Positions 1 to 5,472 of a stretch of DNA of 10,290 nt are shown one piece after another. The notes beneath the pieces were generated by a model, which worked only from the letters and a program-made list of their open reading frames with translations, was not told where the DNA came from and made no database searches. The position numbers and the translations under genes are program-made. Position 1 is the stretch's first letter, and each line of letters opens with the position of its first letter. Source of the stretch: an uncultured Thermoplasmata archaeon (lineage in GTDB: Archaea; Thermoplasmatota; Thermoplasmata; Methanomassiliicoccales; Methanomethylophilaceae); NCBI GenBank assembly GCA_946545675.1, contig CAMNNR010000034.1, positions 1 through 10,290 on the forward strand, given 5' to 3'.

Positions 1-26
1 CCCATTACTGCCACTATGTTACTCAT
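1..26 (-). CDS. Possible start of a minus-strand gene, cut by the window edge
   Basis: Reading the minus strand from 26 gives ATG and then an open frame to the edge, encoding MSNIVAVM. There is no clear Shine-Dalgarno sequence. A TATA-like TTAAATAT on the minus strand (55-48) is centred about 25 bases upstream of the ATG, which would put transcription start at the start codon, the arrangement of archaeal leaderless genes. Only eight codons are visible, so no product can be named and the frame could be chance. Confidence 0.3.
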
Positions 27-56
27 ACCAACTGGAACTATTTTTTCATATTTAAG

Positions 57-77
57 CCCAATCAACGACTGATTGGG
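57..77. repeat. Perfect 8-bp hairpin after the MarR-type gene
   Basis: CCCAATCA (57-64) and TGATTGGG (70-77) are perfect inverted arms around a 5-base loop. The hairpin lies 43 bases beyond the stop codon of the MarR-type gene, so it could mark the end of that transcript. On the minus strand it is followed by an A-rich rather than T-rich sequence, so it is not a textbook intrinsic terminator. It also directly abuts the TATA-like box of the possible gene at the left edge and could be an operator there. Confidence 0.5.
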
Positions 78-119
78 ACTGATACACTGCAATATGAATT
101 CAGTTCTGCGAGATATCCA

Positions 120-743
120 TCAGCGGGAGCGTTTGGAAGGACGTGTGGAAACACGATCCGAGAACGCCTCGTATCCATCGGAGGGCGGAACGATGTGCAG
201 GTGGGTGTAGAACGGATCCTCGTATTTCGAAGACATGTACTCATCGATGTTCAGGTTCATGTTGTTCAGAATCTGAATCAGGGTGTTGCGCATGTTGAGG
301 ATGTCCTCGCGGGGAATGTTAGCGAAGTAGCTGTTATTCAGCTCGGTGATACGGGTCATGATCTCGGTGGAGAGCTTCTGACCTTCTTCGGTGAGGAAGA
401 TGTGATACTTCTTGGTACTCTCGGTCTTCCTGTCGTCGTAAACGAGTTTCTTCTCCCTGAGGGTTTTGATGACACGGTTGGTGTTGGCCGCATCGAGATC
501 GAGGAAACGGGAAAGGCTGACCATGGTCTGCCCATCCTGTAGATGAAGTGCAATAAGGTAAATCGCGTGGGAGTGAGTAAGACCGTAAGGCTCGACAATC
601 GATGTCATATTCTTACGCATTTGAAGGCTCATTCTGTCGAAGAACGCGGGAAGGAAGGAGTTCCAGTATGTATCGTCTGGATTCACAATGGGGGATTGGC
701 CTTCACCCTTATAAACATAGTTTTCAGCCAATCCATTCATCAT
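120..743 (-). CDS. MarR-type winged-helix transcriptional regulator
   Basis: A 207-residue cytoplasmic protein with the MarR layout: an N-terminal dimerisation helix (about 28-50), a helix-turn-helix (about 74-97, SLSRFLDLDAANTNRVIKTL, with the recognition helix at about 85-97), and a wing (about 100-120) ending in the typical FLTEEG. A long C-terminal helix (about 122-168) would complete the dimer interface. It is longer than the usual 140-150 residues because of an N-terminal extension of about 27 residues and a basic C-terminal tail (TRPSKRSR). The ATG at 743 is preferred over an in-frame TTG at 752 because AAAGGAG lies 9 bases before it but directly abuts the TTG. The gene follows the trimethylamine permease on the same strand but has its own promoter, which closely matches that of mttB. 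A role in trimethylamine regulation is inference; the MarR fold itself is well supported. Confidence 0.85.
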   Translation of the reverse strand: MMNGLAENYVYKGEGQSPIVNPDDTYWNSFLPAFFDRMSLQMRKNMTSIVEPYGLTHSHAIYLIALHLQDGQTMVSLSRFLDLDAANTNRVIKTLREKKLVYDDRKTESTKKYHIFLTEEGQKLSTEIMTRITELNNSYFANIPREDILNMRNTLIQILNNMNLNIDEYMSSKYEDPFYTHLHIVPPSDGYEAFSDRVSTRPSKRSR

Positions 744-752
744 ACTATCCAA

Positions 753-770
753 CTCCTTTGATAAAGGGAG
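753..770 (-). promoter_or_regulatory. Ribosome binding site of the MarR-type gene inside a hairpin
   Basis: On the minus strand the leader reads CTCCCTTTATCAAAGGAG (770-753). The ribosome binding site AAAGGAG can pair with CTCCCTTT immediately upstream, giving seven base pairs with one bulged C around a three-base loop. The ATG follows 9 bases later. Folding would hide the ribosome binding site, so translation might be adjustable. This comes from the sequence only; the helix is short. Confidence 0.4.
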
Positions 771-881
771 GAATTCGGCGCCACGGTGGAGGAAAATCAG
801 CAGCGCCTGAGGCCTCTTACCTCATGAACTTTTCAGGTATGCTCCCCTGACTTGTTCTTAGATAGAAAGAGGAATTATCAG

Positions 882-945
882 TATATAATACTTATTGTTT
901 AATTCAATATTTTTAATGAAAAACACAATAAAAAAATTGATGAAA
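882..945 (-). promoter_or_regulatory. Promoter of the MarR-type gene, matching the mttB promoter
   Basis: On the minus strand, TGAATTAAACAATAA (906-892) precedes a TATA element (TATTATATA, 890-882), which fits an archaeal BRE/TATA pair. Transcription would start near 860, giving a leader of about 115 bases. A TTTCATCAA element (945-937) lies 30 bases further upstream. The same three blocks with the same spacing stand before mttB (5176-5239). Promoter function is inferred from position and composition. Confidence 0.6.
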
Positions 946-964
946 TGATGATTTTTTCATCAAT
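936..964. repeat. Inverted repeat ATTGATGAAA/TTTCATCAAT, probable operator
   Basis: Two perfect 10-base arms (936-945 and 955-964) flank a 9-base centre (TGATGATTT) that contains the same TGATGA word. It lies upstream of the TATA element of the MarR-type gene. The left arm is the element that also occurs before mttB at the same promoter distance. The dyad is typical of a site for a dimeric regulator such as a MarR protein. The region is AT-rich, which raises the chance of accidental dyads. Confidence 0.5.
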
Positions 965-1021
965 AATTTGGATGCTTTTCTTTATATACCAAATAAATAA
1001 AATTGGACATACCCAGAGGCG

Positions 1022-1043
1022 ATTTTTTCGAAATTGAAAAAAT
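1022..1043. repeat. Inverted repeat ATTTTTTC/GAAAAAAT
   Basis: Perfect 8-base arms (1022-1029 and 1036-1043) surround GAAATT. It lies about 35 bases downstream of a plus-strand TTTATATA (981-988), between the permease terminator and the promoter of the MarR-type gene. It could be an operator, a terminator stem or an accident of A/T runs. Confidence 0.35.
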
Positions 1044-1243
1044 TCCATATCCGTTAATCAAAAATGATGAGGAAATCAACAAATCCAACTCATCGGATAT
1101 GCATTTATCAACTCTGCATGTTTTTTACTCATTATATTTCAATCTTTGCCGAAAAAATGTCACTAAATACGATTCGATCCGAAAGAAAGATCGAGGACAT
1201 TCCGAAGGAAATCCATGCCTTTATCGGAAAAAATAACGAGGTG

Positions 1244-1267
1244 AAAAACGGGTCGGAAGGACGACCC
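1244..1267 (-). terminator. Terminator of the trimethylamine operon
   Basis: On the minus strand, about 45 bases after the permease stop codon, GGGTCG (1267-1262) and CGACCC (1255-1250) form a perfect 6-base stem around a 6-base loop. One G and then TTTTT (1248-1244) follow, and a second T-run (1233-1228) comes shortly after. A stem followed by T-tracts fits transcription ending for the mtt operon before the MarR-type promoter. Confidence 0.7.
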
Positions 1268-1312
1268 CTTTTCGGGACCGCCCTTCTTCGCCTGAAATGA
1301 TTTGTTAGGGGT

Positions 1313-2794
1313 TTACTCCTTAGCCTGACCGAAGTCCATTCCGCAGGGAAGCTCGGGGTGGTGCTTGGAGTTCCACCACTGGAAGATCATCCAGCAGGGG
1401 ATGTAGAGCACTGCGAAGAGCGGACCCATCAGAGCATAGGTGATGTCGTAGATCATGTACAGATAGTACATGATACCGATCATCAGTGCAATCTCAAATC
1501 CAATGACCACGAATGAGGAGTAATACAAAGCAGTAGGTACTTTGTAAACCCTCTCAACGTCCTTGAAACGAGGATCGCGGCGGGACTTAATGAATGCCAA
1601 CTGGCACATAGCGTGGCAGACACAGTAGGAGAATGCACAGACTGCGAGGATCTGACTGGCTGTAGCACCGGAAATAATGAGTACAACGCCGATGAATGCC
1701 TCGAAGTACATGGCCTTCATGGGTACGCCATATTCATTGGTATCCGCGAACAGATAGGGAAGGCTCCCTTCCTCTGCCATGGCCTTGATGGTCATTGATG
1801 CACCGAGGAATGCGGTCTGGACAACCATAACCATTCCAATGATCAGACAAATGACTGCGATGATTCCACCATATGTTCCAAAGCACATATCGGCGATGGG
1901 CTTCAGGATGTAAGTGCTTGTACCGGCGTCTACGGAGTTGTAGATGTAATCTCCTCCGAGAGTTCCGTACATGCAGAATCCGATGAGGAAGTAAAGTGCC
2001 AGACATGCGAGTCCGCAGGACATAAGTGCCTTGGGGACATCGTGAGAAGGATCCTTGTATTCCGCACCATATGCTGCAGCGGTCTCCCATCCAACAGCAC
2101 TCCACTGGGCAACAGTGAGGCATCCAAGAATCATGAGGATTCCGTTACCATCCCATGCCCATCCCGGAGGAGTCATTTCATTGACTACGTAGTCAAGATG
2201 GAAGTGGCCCATAACGAGGGGTGCAATGCAGATTACCACAATGGGGACGATGGTGAAGATAGTCAGGATGAGCTGTACCTTTGCACCACCCTCAAGTCCT
2301 TTCCTACCGCTGAAAATGATGAACGCATACATTGCGAGACCTATCAGCAGATAGAATCCGATCTTGGTCCAATAATCAATGCCACCAAAGAAATCGGGAA
2401 CAAGAGTGAATATGTACTCTGCGGCCATTATGGTGAATATGGGGACGACTGTAATCCAGGGGTTAAAATAACACCATGCTCCGACTGCACTTAACAGACG
2501 GCCGGTGTTGATCTTCTTACCTTTGTATTTCTCGTCGTCAGTGAACATGTACTGGATGGAGCCTGCGATTCCAGGAGTGCGGAAAGTAGCACACATCTCT
2601 CCAAGGTTCAGATTCAGGAAGAATCCGGACACGACAGAAATGACCCAGATAAGAATGCTCATCGCGTAGAGAGTATAGGAGATGTCAGCAAGGGATGGCA
2701 CAATAAGGATAGGAACACCCATTGCGATGAGAAGACCCTGCTTCCAGCTAATACCCTGGTTAGCGCTAGGTTGAGTTGCATTTTCTTCGGTCAT
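1313..2794 (-). CDS. mttP: APC-superfamily permease, probable trimethylamine transporter MttP
   Basis: An integral membrane protein of 493 residues with about 12 hydrophobic segments (roughly 20-38, 40-62, 105-132, 143-162, 172-195, 217-235, 256-275, 308-332, 361-379, 380-402, 422-445, 448-470). The consensus loop GWETAAAYGAEYKDP (235-249) before TM7 is a hallmark of the amino acid-polyamine-organocation superfamily, as is the small-residue-rich start of TM1 (GVPILIVPSLADI). It is the third gene of the mttB-mttC operon, matching known methanogen clusters in which a permease follows the methyltransferase; trimethylamine import is inferred from that context. The ATG at 2794 is chosen because GTGAT lies just before it. 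The frame stays open to 2905, but that stretch reads unlike protein (Cys/Arg-rich) and covers the spacer hairpin. An amino acid or betaine transporter is the main alternative. Confidence 0.8.
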   Translation of the reverse strand: MTEENATQPSANQGISWKQGLLIAMGVPILIVPSLADISYTLYAMSILIWVISVVSGFFLNLNLGEMCATFRTPGIAGSIQYMFTDDEKYKGKKINTGRLLSAVGAWCYFNPWITVVPIFTIMAAEYIFTLVPDFFGGIDYWTKIGFYLLIGLAMYAFIIFSGRKGLEGGAKVQLILTIFTIVPIVVICIAPLVMGHFHLDYVVNEMTPPGWAWDGNGILMILGCLTVAQWSAVGWETAAAYGAEYKDPSHDVPKALMSCGLACLALYFLIGFCMYGTLGGDYIYNSVDAGTSTYILKPIADMCFGTYGGIIAVICLIIGMVMVVQTAFLGASMTIKAMAEEGSLPYLFADTNEYGVPMKAMYFEAFIGVVLIISGATASQILAVCAFSYCVCHAMCQLAFIKSRRDPRFKDVERVYKVPTALYYSSFVVIGFEIALMIGIMYYLYMIYDITYALMGPLFAVLYIPCWMIFQWWNSKHHPELPCGMDFGQAKE

Positions 2795-2882
2795 GATATC
2801 ACGACTTTGGTTCATGCCGAAGGCTGGAGGATGACGATGAAAGTAGCCATCGCACCAACGACGGCACGAAAATTGGAGGGAT

Positions 2883-2918
2883 GCCGCGAGGCACCCGGTT
2901 CTCACCGGGGCTCGCGGC
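2883..2918 (-). repeat. Strong GC-rich hairpin between mttC and the permease gene
   Basis: GCCGCGAG (2883-2890) pairs perfectly with CTCGCGGC (2911-2918). After a small asymmetric bulge, CCCGGT (2894-2899) pairs with ACCGGG (2904-2909) around a 4-base loop, giving 14 base pairs in all. It starts about 28 bases after the mttC stop codon. On the minus strand only a short T-run (AATTTTCG) follows, some 10 bases later, so full termination seems unlikely. It could block 3' decay or partly end transcription, giving more mttBC than permease mRNA. Confidence 0.65.
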
Positions 2919-2945
2919 TGGTAATGGTGTTTTCAGTTAAGACGA

Positions 2946-3596
2946 TCAGCCTTTGACGGCAGCAGCCATCTTGGGTGCGATCTCGGAGGAGTTCTCGGTG
3001 TAGACGTCTGCTCCGATCTCGTCGGCCCACTGCTGGGTGACGGGTGCTCCACCGACGTTGGTGAGGCACTTGCCCTTCAGTCCGGCCTTGACCATCATTT
3101 CCTCGAGGGTCTTCTGGTTGACCATGGTGGAGGTCATGAGTGCGGAGGTTCCGACTGCGACTGCACCGCTGTCCTGGCAAGCCTTGACGATGTCGCCGAG
3201 CTTGACGTCACGGCCGATGTTGAGAACATCGAATCCGCCGACTTTCAGCATGATAGCGCAGATGTCCTTTCCGATGGAGTGAATGTCTCCCTCGATGGTG
3301 CAGATGACGAACTTTCCAAGGGTGCTGGTGGAGTTTCCTCCGAGGTGGGGGGTGATGATCTCCATTCCGGCGTTGAGGGCGTTGGCTGCAGCCATGATGT
3401 GGGGAAGGAAGACCTTCTTCTGTGCGAAGAGGTCTCCGACGACGTTGATACCGGCGGTGTATCCGTTGTTGATCAGGTCGACGAGGTCGATTCCCTGGGT
3501 TGCAACTGCTTCCTCTGCGAGGGCCTTTGCTCCCTTGATGTCGTATTTGATTACTGCGTTCTTTGCTTTCTCATTGAGTTCCTGCTGGGTAGCCAT
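2946..3596 (-). CDS. mttC: Trimethylamine corrinoid protein MttC
   Basis: A 216-residue cytoplasmic protein that carries the corrinoid methylated by MttB and hands the methyl group to a CoM methyltransferase. It has the two-domain form of methanogen corrinoid proteins. A helical cap comes first (about 1-90). The Rossmann-like B12-binding domain (about 93-216) carries the base-off/His-on motif EGDIHSIGKD (D104, H106, G109), then S151-x-L153 (GTSALM) and the GG loop (182-183, VGGAPVT). Length is normal for the family. It starts five bases after the mttB stop codon. A GTG at 3605 is in frame, but the ATG at 3596, with GTGAT four bases before it, is preferred. Related dimethylamine and monomethylamine corrinoid proteins look alike; pairing with MttB decides the name. 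Confidence 0.92.
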   Translation of the reverse strand: MATQQELNEKAKNAVIKYDIKGAKALAEEAVATQGIDLVDLINNGYTAGINVVGDLFAQKKVFLPHIMAAANALNAGMEIITPHLGGNSTSTLGKFVICTIEGDIHSIGKDICAIMLKVGGFDVLNIGRDVKLGDIVKACQDSGAVAVGTSALMTSTMVNQKTLEEMMVKAGLKGKCLTNVGGAPVTQQWADEIGADVYTENSSEIAPKMAAAVKG

Positions 3597-3601
3597 TTGA
3601 A

Positions 3602-5113
3602 TCACTGCTCCTGTTTCTTGACCCTGTCGAAGTAAGCCTGGTCAGCCTGCTTGCAAATTTCGTCCCACTTGGCCTTTACATCGGCGTCGAGGGGCTTAAC
3701 TTCACGGTTTGCGAGGATGTCGACAACGACTTCGTGTGCGACATCAACGACGTCTTTCTTTCCTGCGGCTCTCCACTCACCGAGCATTGCACGGTCGAAG
3801 AGCTTGGGGTCAGATGCGATTTCCATGTTTTCCATGGTAGAGGGGTGGGAGATGAAGTCGTTTCCGACTCCGATCATCTTGATAGCGTCGATTGCGAGGG
3901 TCTCCTCATTTACGGGGACTCCCTCCATGAGCCTCCTCTCCATCATGATGATGTCGTTGTCGATGAGCATCTGCTCGAGAGAGAAGGTCTGTCCGAGTTC
4001 AAGCATTCCGGATCCGTAGATCATGTTGACACCTGCGAGTGCTGCGCACATGGAGGTGATGGTCTTCTCGTGAGCAGCCTGCTCATCGGGGACCTTGGCG
4101 TCAGTCTACATACCTGCGGTGAAGACAGGGAGCTTGTAGTACTGTCCGAGTTTTGCAACGGAAGCGGAGATGAGTCCGAGCTCAGGGGATCCGACAGGTG
4201 CGGTTCCGCTCTTGAGGTCGAAGGTGGTGGTGGAAGATCCGTACATGATGGGTGCTCCGGGGTTGGCGAGCTGAGAGAGCACGATTCCGGAGAGGATCTC
4301 TGCGTTGTGGGTAACGAGGGTTCCGGCAAGGAAGACGGAGGAGGATCCACCGGCCATTGCCATGGAGAGGACGTTCACGGGGATTCCGTACCTGGCTCCC
4401 TGGATGATGCACTGGCATGCGTTGTAGGAGAGCTCGAGGGGGGAGGTGGGGCAGACAAGCATAGACATGATGGGTTTTGCCCTGGCCTCTGCTTCGTCAC
4501 CGTGGTAGTACGCCTTGATCATTTCCCAGTAGAACTTCACGTTGTCGGCAACAGGGTCGATGTGGTGGAAGTGCATGGTGGTGTTCATCATAGAGGTGTA
4601 CATCTCGTGGACATCTTCGGATCCGTTTCCTGCCCAGTTCCTTGCGGAGACGGGGAGGGAGAAGAAGGAAAGTCCGTCGCATGCGTCGCAGATCCTTGCA
4701 ACGTTGGCGAGGTCCTGCTCGTTGGAGTCACGGGTCTCGAACTGTCCGTGTCCAAGGTAGTCACAAACCTGAATTCCGGTACCGAAGCAGGTGTAGTTGA
4801 CTTTTCCTTTCCATTCCATGGGGAAGGTCCTGCTCTCGTCACGTCCGTAGAGGTAGTATTTCTTGGGGCAGGTTGCGAGTGCCTTGTCAAGAATGTGGGA
4901 GGGGATCTTTACCATAAGGGTCTCTTCGTCGACGGGGCATCCGGCGTCCCTGAAGATCTGCCTTGCCTCAACATCGGAAACCTGAACTCCGTAGGTCTCG
5001 AGAACATCGCGGGTCGCCATGTCGAGTTTGCGGATTTCATCATCGCTGTAGAGTTCGAAGGTGATACCGTTGTGAGTCATGTTGTGTGGCTCGATAGGTG
5101 TGGTTTGTGCCAT
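3602..5113 (-). CDS. mttB: Trimethylamine methyltransferase MttB, with pyrrolysine
   Basis: It transfers a methyl group from trimethylamine to the Co(I) corrinoid of MttC, the first step of methanogenesis from trimethylamine. The 503-residue product is read through one in-frame TAG (4108-4106), pyrrolysine 336 in the setting [18 protein letters not shown]. This matches my memory of the Methanosarcina protein (Pyl at 334, about 495 residues), as do [71 protein letters not shown] and, after Pyl, [12 protein letters not shown] and [10 protein letters not shown]. Pyl is thought to bind and activate the methylamine. Without suppression the product would end after 335 residues; conserved sequence on both sides excludes a pseudogene. 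The ATG at 5113 is preferred to that at 5119 because GGAG lies 9 bases before it but only 3 before the other. It is the first gene of the operon. Confidence 0.95.
4071..4085 (-). promoter_or_regulatory. Stem-loop just downstream of the pyrrolysine codon
   Basis: In the mttB message, TGAGCA GGC TGCTCA forms a perfect 6-base stem with a 3-base loop, beginning 20 bases after the UAG. Structures placed after UAG have been proposed to help pyrrolysine insertion in some methylamine methyltransferase genes (PYLIS, mainly mtmB), although their necessity is disputed. The residues encoded here (DEQAAH) lie in a conserved part of the protein, so the stem may be chance. Confidence 0.3.
4106..4108 (-). 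other. In-frame amber codon read as pyrrolysine
   Basis: The plus-strand CTA is TAG in the mttB frame. It falls at the position where pyrrolysine lies in known MttB proteins, and the reading frame continues with conserved MttB sequence for 167 more residues. Decoding needs tRNA-Pyl (pylT), PylS and the PylBCD enzymes, none of which lie in this window. Confidence 0.95.
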
Positions 5114-5130
5114 TTTCATTCACTCCGTTT

Positions 5131-5160
5131 TCTGACTAATCATAGATTAATCTGAGTAAT
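5131..5160. repeat. Direct repeat TCTGASTAAT, 20-base period
   Basis: TCTGACTAAT (5131-5140) recurs as TCTGAGTAAT (5151-5160), nine of ten bases identical, exactly 20 bases apart, about two helical turns. Between them lies a small dyad, TAATC-ATA-GATTA (5137-5149). The pair covers the predicted mttB transcription start and leader, where a bound protein could block initiation. Function is inferred. Confidence 0.4.
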
Positions 5161-5175
5161 AAATCCATCCATCCA

Positions 5176-5239
5176 TATATATAGTTTATTGTTTAACTCA
5201 TTAAAAATGATGTTTAAAACATTCATTTTTTTGATGAAA
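5176..5239 (-). promoter_or_regulatory. Promoter of the mttB-mttC-permease operon
   Basis: On the minus strand, TGAGTTAAACAATAA (5200-5186) precedes a TATA element (CTATATATAT, 5184-5175). Transcription would start near 5150-5155, giving a leader of about 40 bases. TTTCATCAA (5239-5231) lies 30 bases upstream of the first block. The arrangement equals that of the MarR-type gene promoter (882-945), with about 42 of 64 positions identical without gaps by hand count. Inverted repeats lie directly upstream. Confidence 0.65.
5203..5230. repeat. Inverted repeat upstream of the mttB TATA element
   Basis: AAAAATG (5203-5209) and CATTTTT (5224-5230) are outer arms. ATGTTT (5210-5215, read with A5210) and AAACAT (5217-5222) are inner arms centred on A5216, with one unpaired base on the right. 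The dyad begins three bases upstream of the block beside the mttB TATA element, a place typical for an activator site in archaea. The A/T-rich composition weakens the claim. Confidence 0.4.
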
Positions 5240-5251
5240 ACAAGTAATTTT

Positions 5252-5266
5252 AATGATTCCATCATT
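5252..5266. repeat. Inverted repeat AATGAT/ATCATT upstream of mttB
   Basis: Perfect 6-base arms (5252-5257 and 5261-5266) surround TCC. Flanking AACAA (5239-5243) and TTGTT (5272-5276) extend the symmetry. The words resemble the TGATGA-type words of the inverted repeat at 936-964, so the two may be sites for the same protein. The site lies between the mttB and chelatase promoters and could serve either. Confidence 0.35.
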
Positions 5267-5378
5267 TTATTTTGTTGATACAAACATTTATTTTATTGAT
5301 AAGGTATGTTAAATTTAGTTCAGTAAACCTTAAAAATCGTTAAAAACGGTGAAAAAGGCACTGAAATGGACTGATTTA

Positions 5379-5393
5379 GCTATAATAAATATA
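5379..5393 (+). promoter_or_regulatory. Candidate promoter of the chelatase gene pair
   Basis: CTATAATAAATATAG is the best plus-strand TATA-like sequence before the BchI-like gene, predicting a start near 5415 and a leader of about 55 bases. A second candidate, AATAAATA at about 5433-5440, would give a very short leader. The AT-rich surroundings make either uncertain. Confidence 0.35.
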
Positions 5394-5472
5394 GACTTAA
5401 TCAACAAAAACCGTTGGAGATAGGATACATCCAATAAATACCTCCACATTAAACACAAAAAGGCTTGATAAG

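Larger units (their letters stand above)
744..1312. other. 569-base intergenic region between the MarR-type gene and the permease
   Basis: From left to right on the plus strand this holds: the roughly 115-base leader of the MarR-type gene (744 to about 860), with its ribosome binding site inside a small hairpin; its TATA element and upstream block (882-906); the TTGATGAAA element within a long inverted repeat (936-964); a plus-strand TTTATATA (981-988); a second inverted repeat (1022-1043); a stretch with no convincing gene (about 1044-1240); and the terminator of the mtt operon (1244-1267). Two short open frames on the plus strand (1003-1236 and 1064-1300) lack a ribosome binding site and a recognisable protein. 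Confidence 0.6.
5114..5472. other. AT-rich divergent regulatory region between mttB and the chelatase genes
   Basis: This 359-base stretch has no gene. From left to right it contains: the mttB leader with a direct repeat TCTGACTAAT/TCTGAGTAAT (5131-5140, 5151-5160); a short ATCC tandem (5163-5175); the mttB TATA and upstream blocks (5176-5200); two inverted repeats (5203-5230 and 5252-5266); a nested dyad (5319-5365); and TATA-like sequences facing the chelatase genes (5379-5393 and about 5433-5440). Base composition falls sharply compared with the flanking genes. Confidence 0.6.

Noticed and set aside
1003..1300. Two overlapping small plus-strand open frames (1003-1236 and 1064-1300) as genes
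   Set aside because: Neither has a ribosome binding site or a TATA box at leaderless distance. They overlap in different frames, resemble no family I recognise, and run into the permease terminator.
744..1312. tRNA-Pyl or another tRNA hidden in the large intergenic region
   Set aside because: I could find no cloverleaf, no TTCRA-like T-loop with a matching acceptor stem, and no CTA anticodon arm in suitable context.
2795..2905. N-terminal extension of the permease to 2905
   Set aside because: The added residues are Cys/Arg/His-rich, cover the spacer hairpin and lack a ribosome binding site, whereas the ATG at 2794 has GTGAT just before it.
3602..5113. mttB as a pseudogene or as two separate genes split by TAG
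   Set aside because: Sequence on both sides of the TAG is conserved MttB, and the TAG sits at the known pyrrolysine position.
3602..5113. Identification as dimethylamine (MtbB) or monomethylamine (MtmB) methyltransferase
   Set aside because: The sequence around Pyl ([22 protein letters not shown]) and the upstream blocks match MttB; MtbB has a different context (AGVDGI-Pyl-IGVGDP).
3734..5155. A 473-codon open frame on the plus strand, antisense to mttB
   Set aside because: It arises from the strongly biased codon use of mttB. The translation is a low-complexity mix rich in Val, Gly, Asp, His and Cys with no recognisable domain, while the minus strand encodes a conserved protein throughout.
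5163..5176. ATCC tandem as a CRISPR or minisatellite array
   Set aside because: Only about three 4-base units are present. No spaced repeats of CRISPR type occur anywhere in the window.
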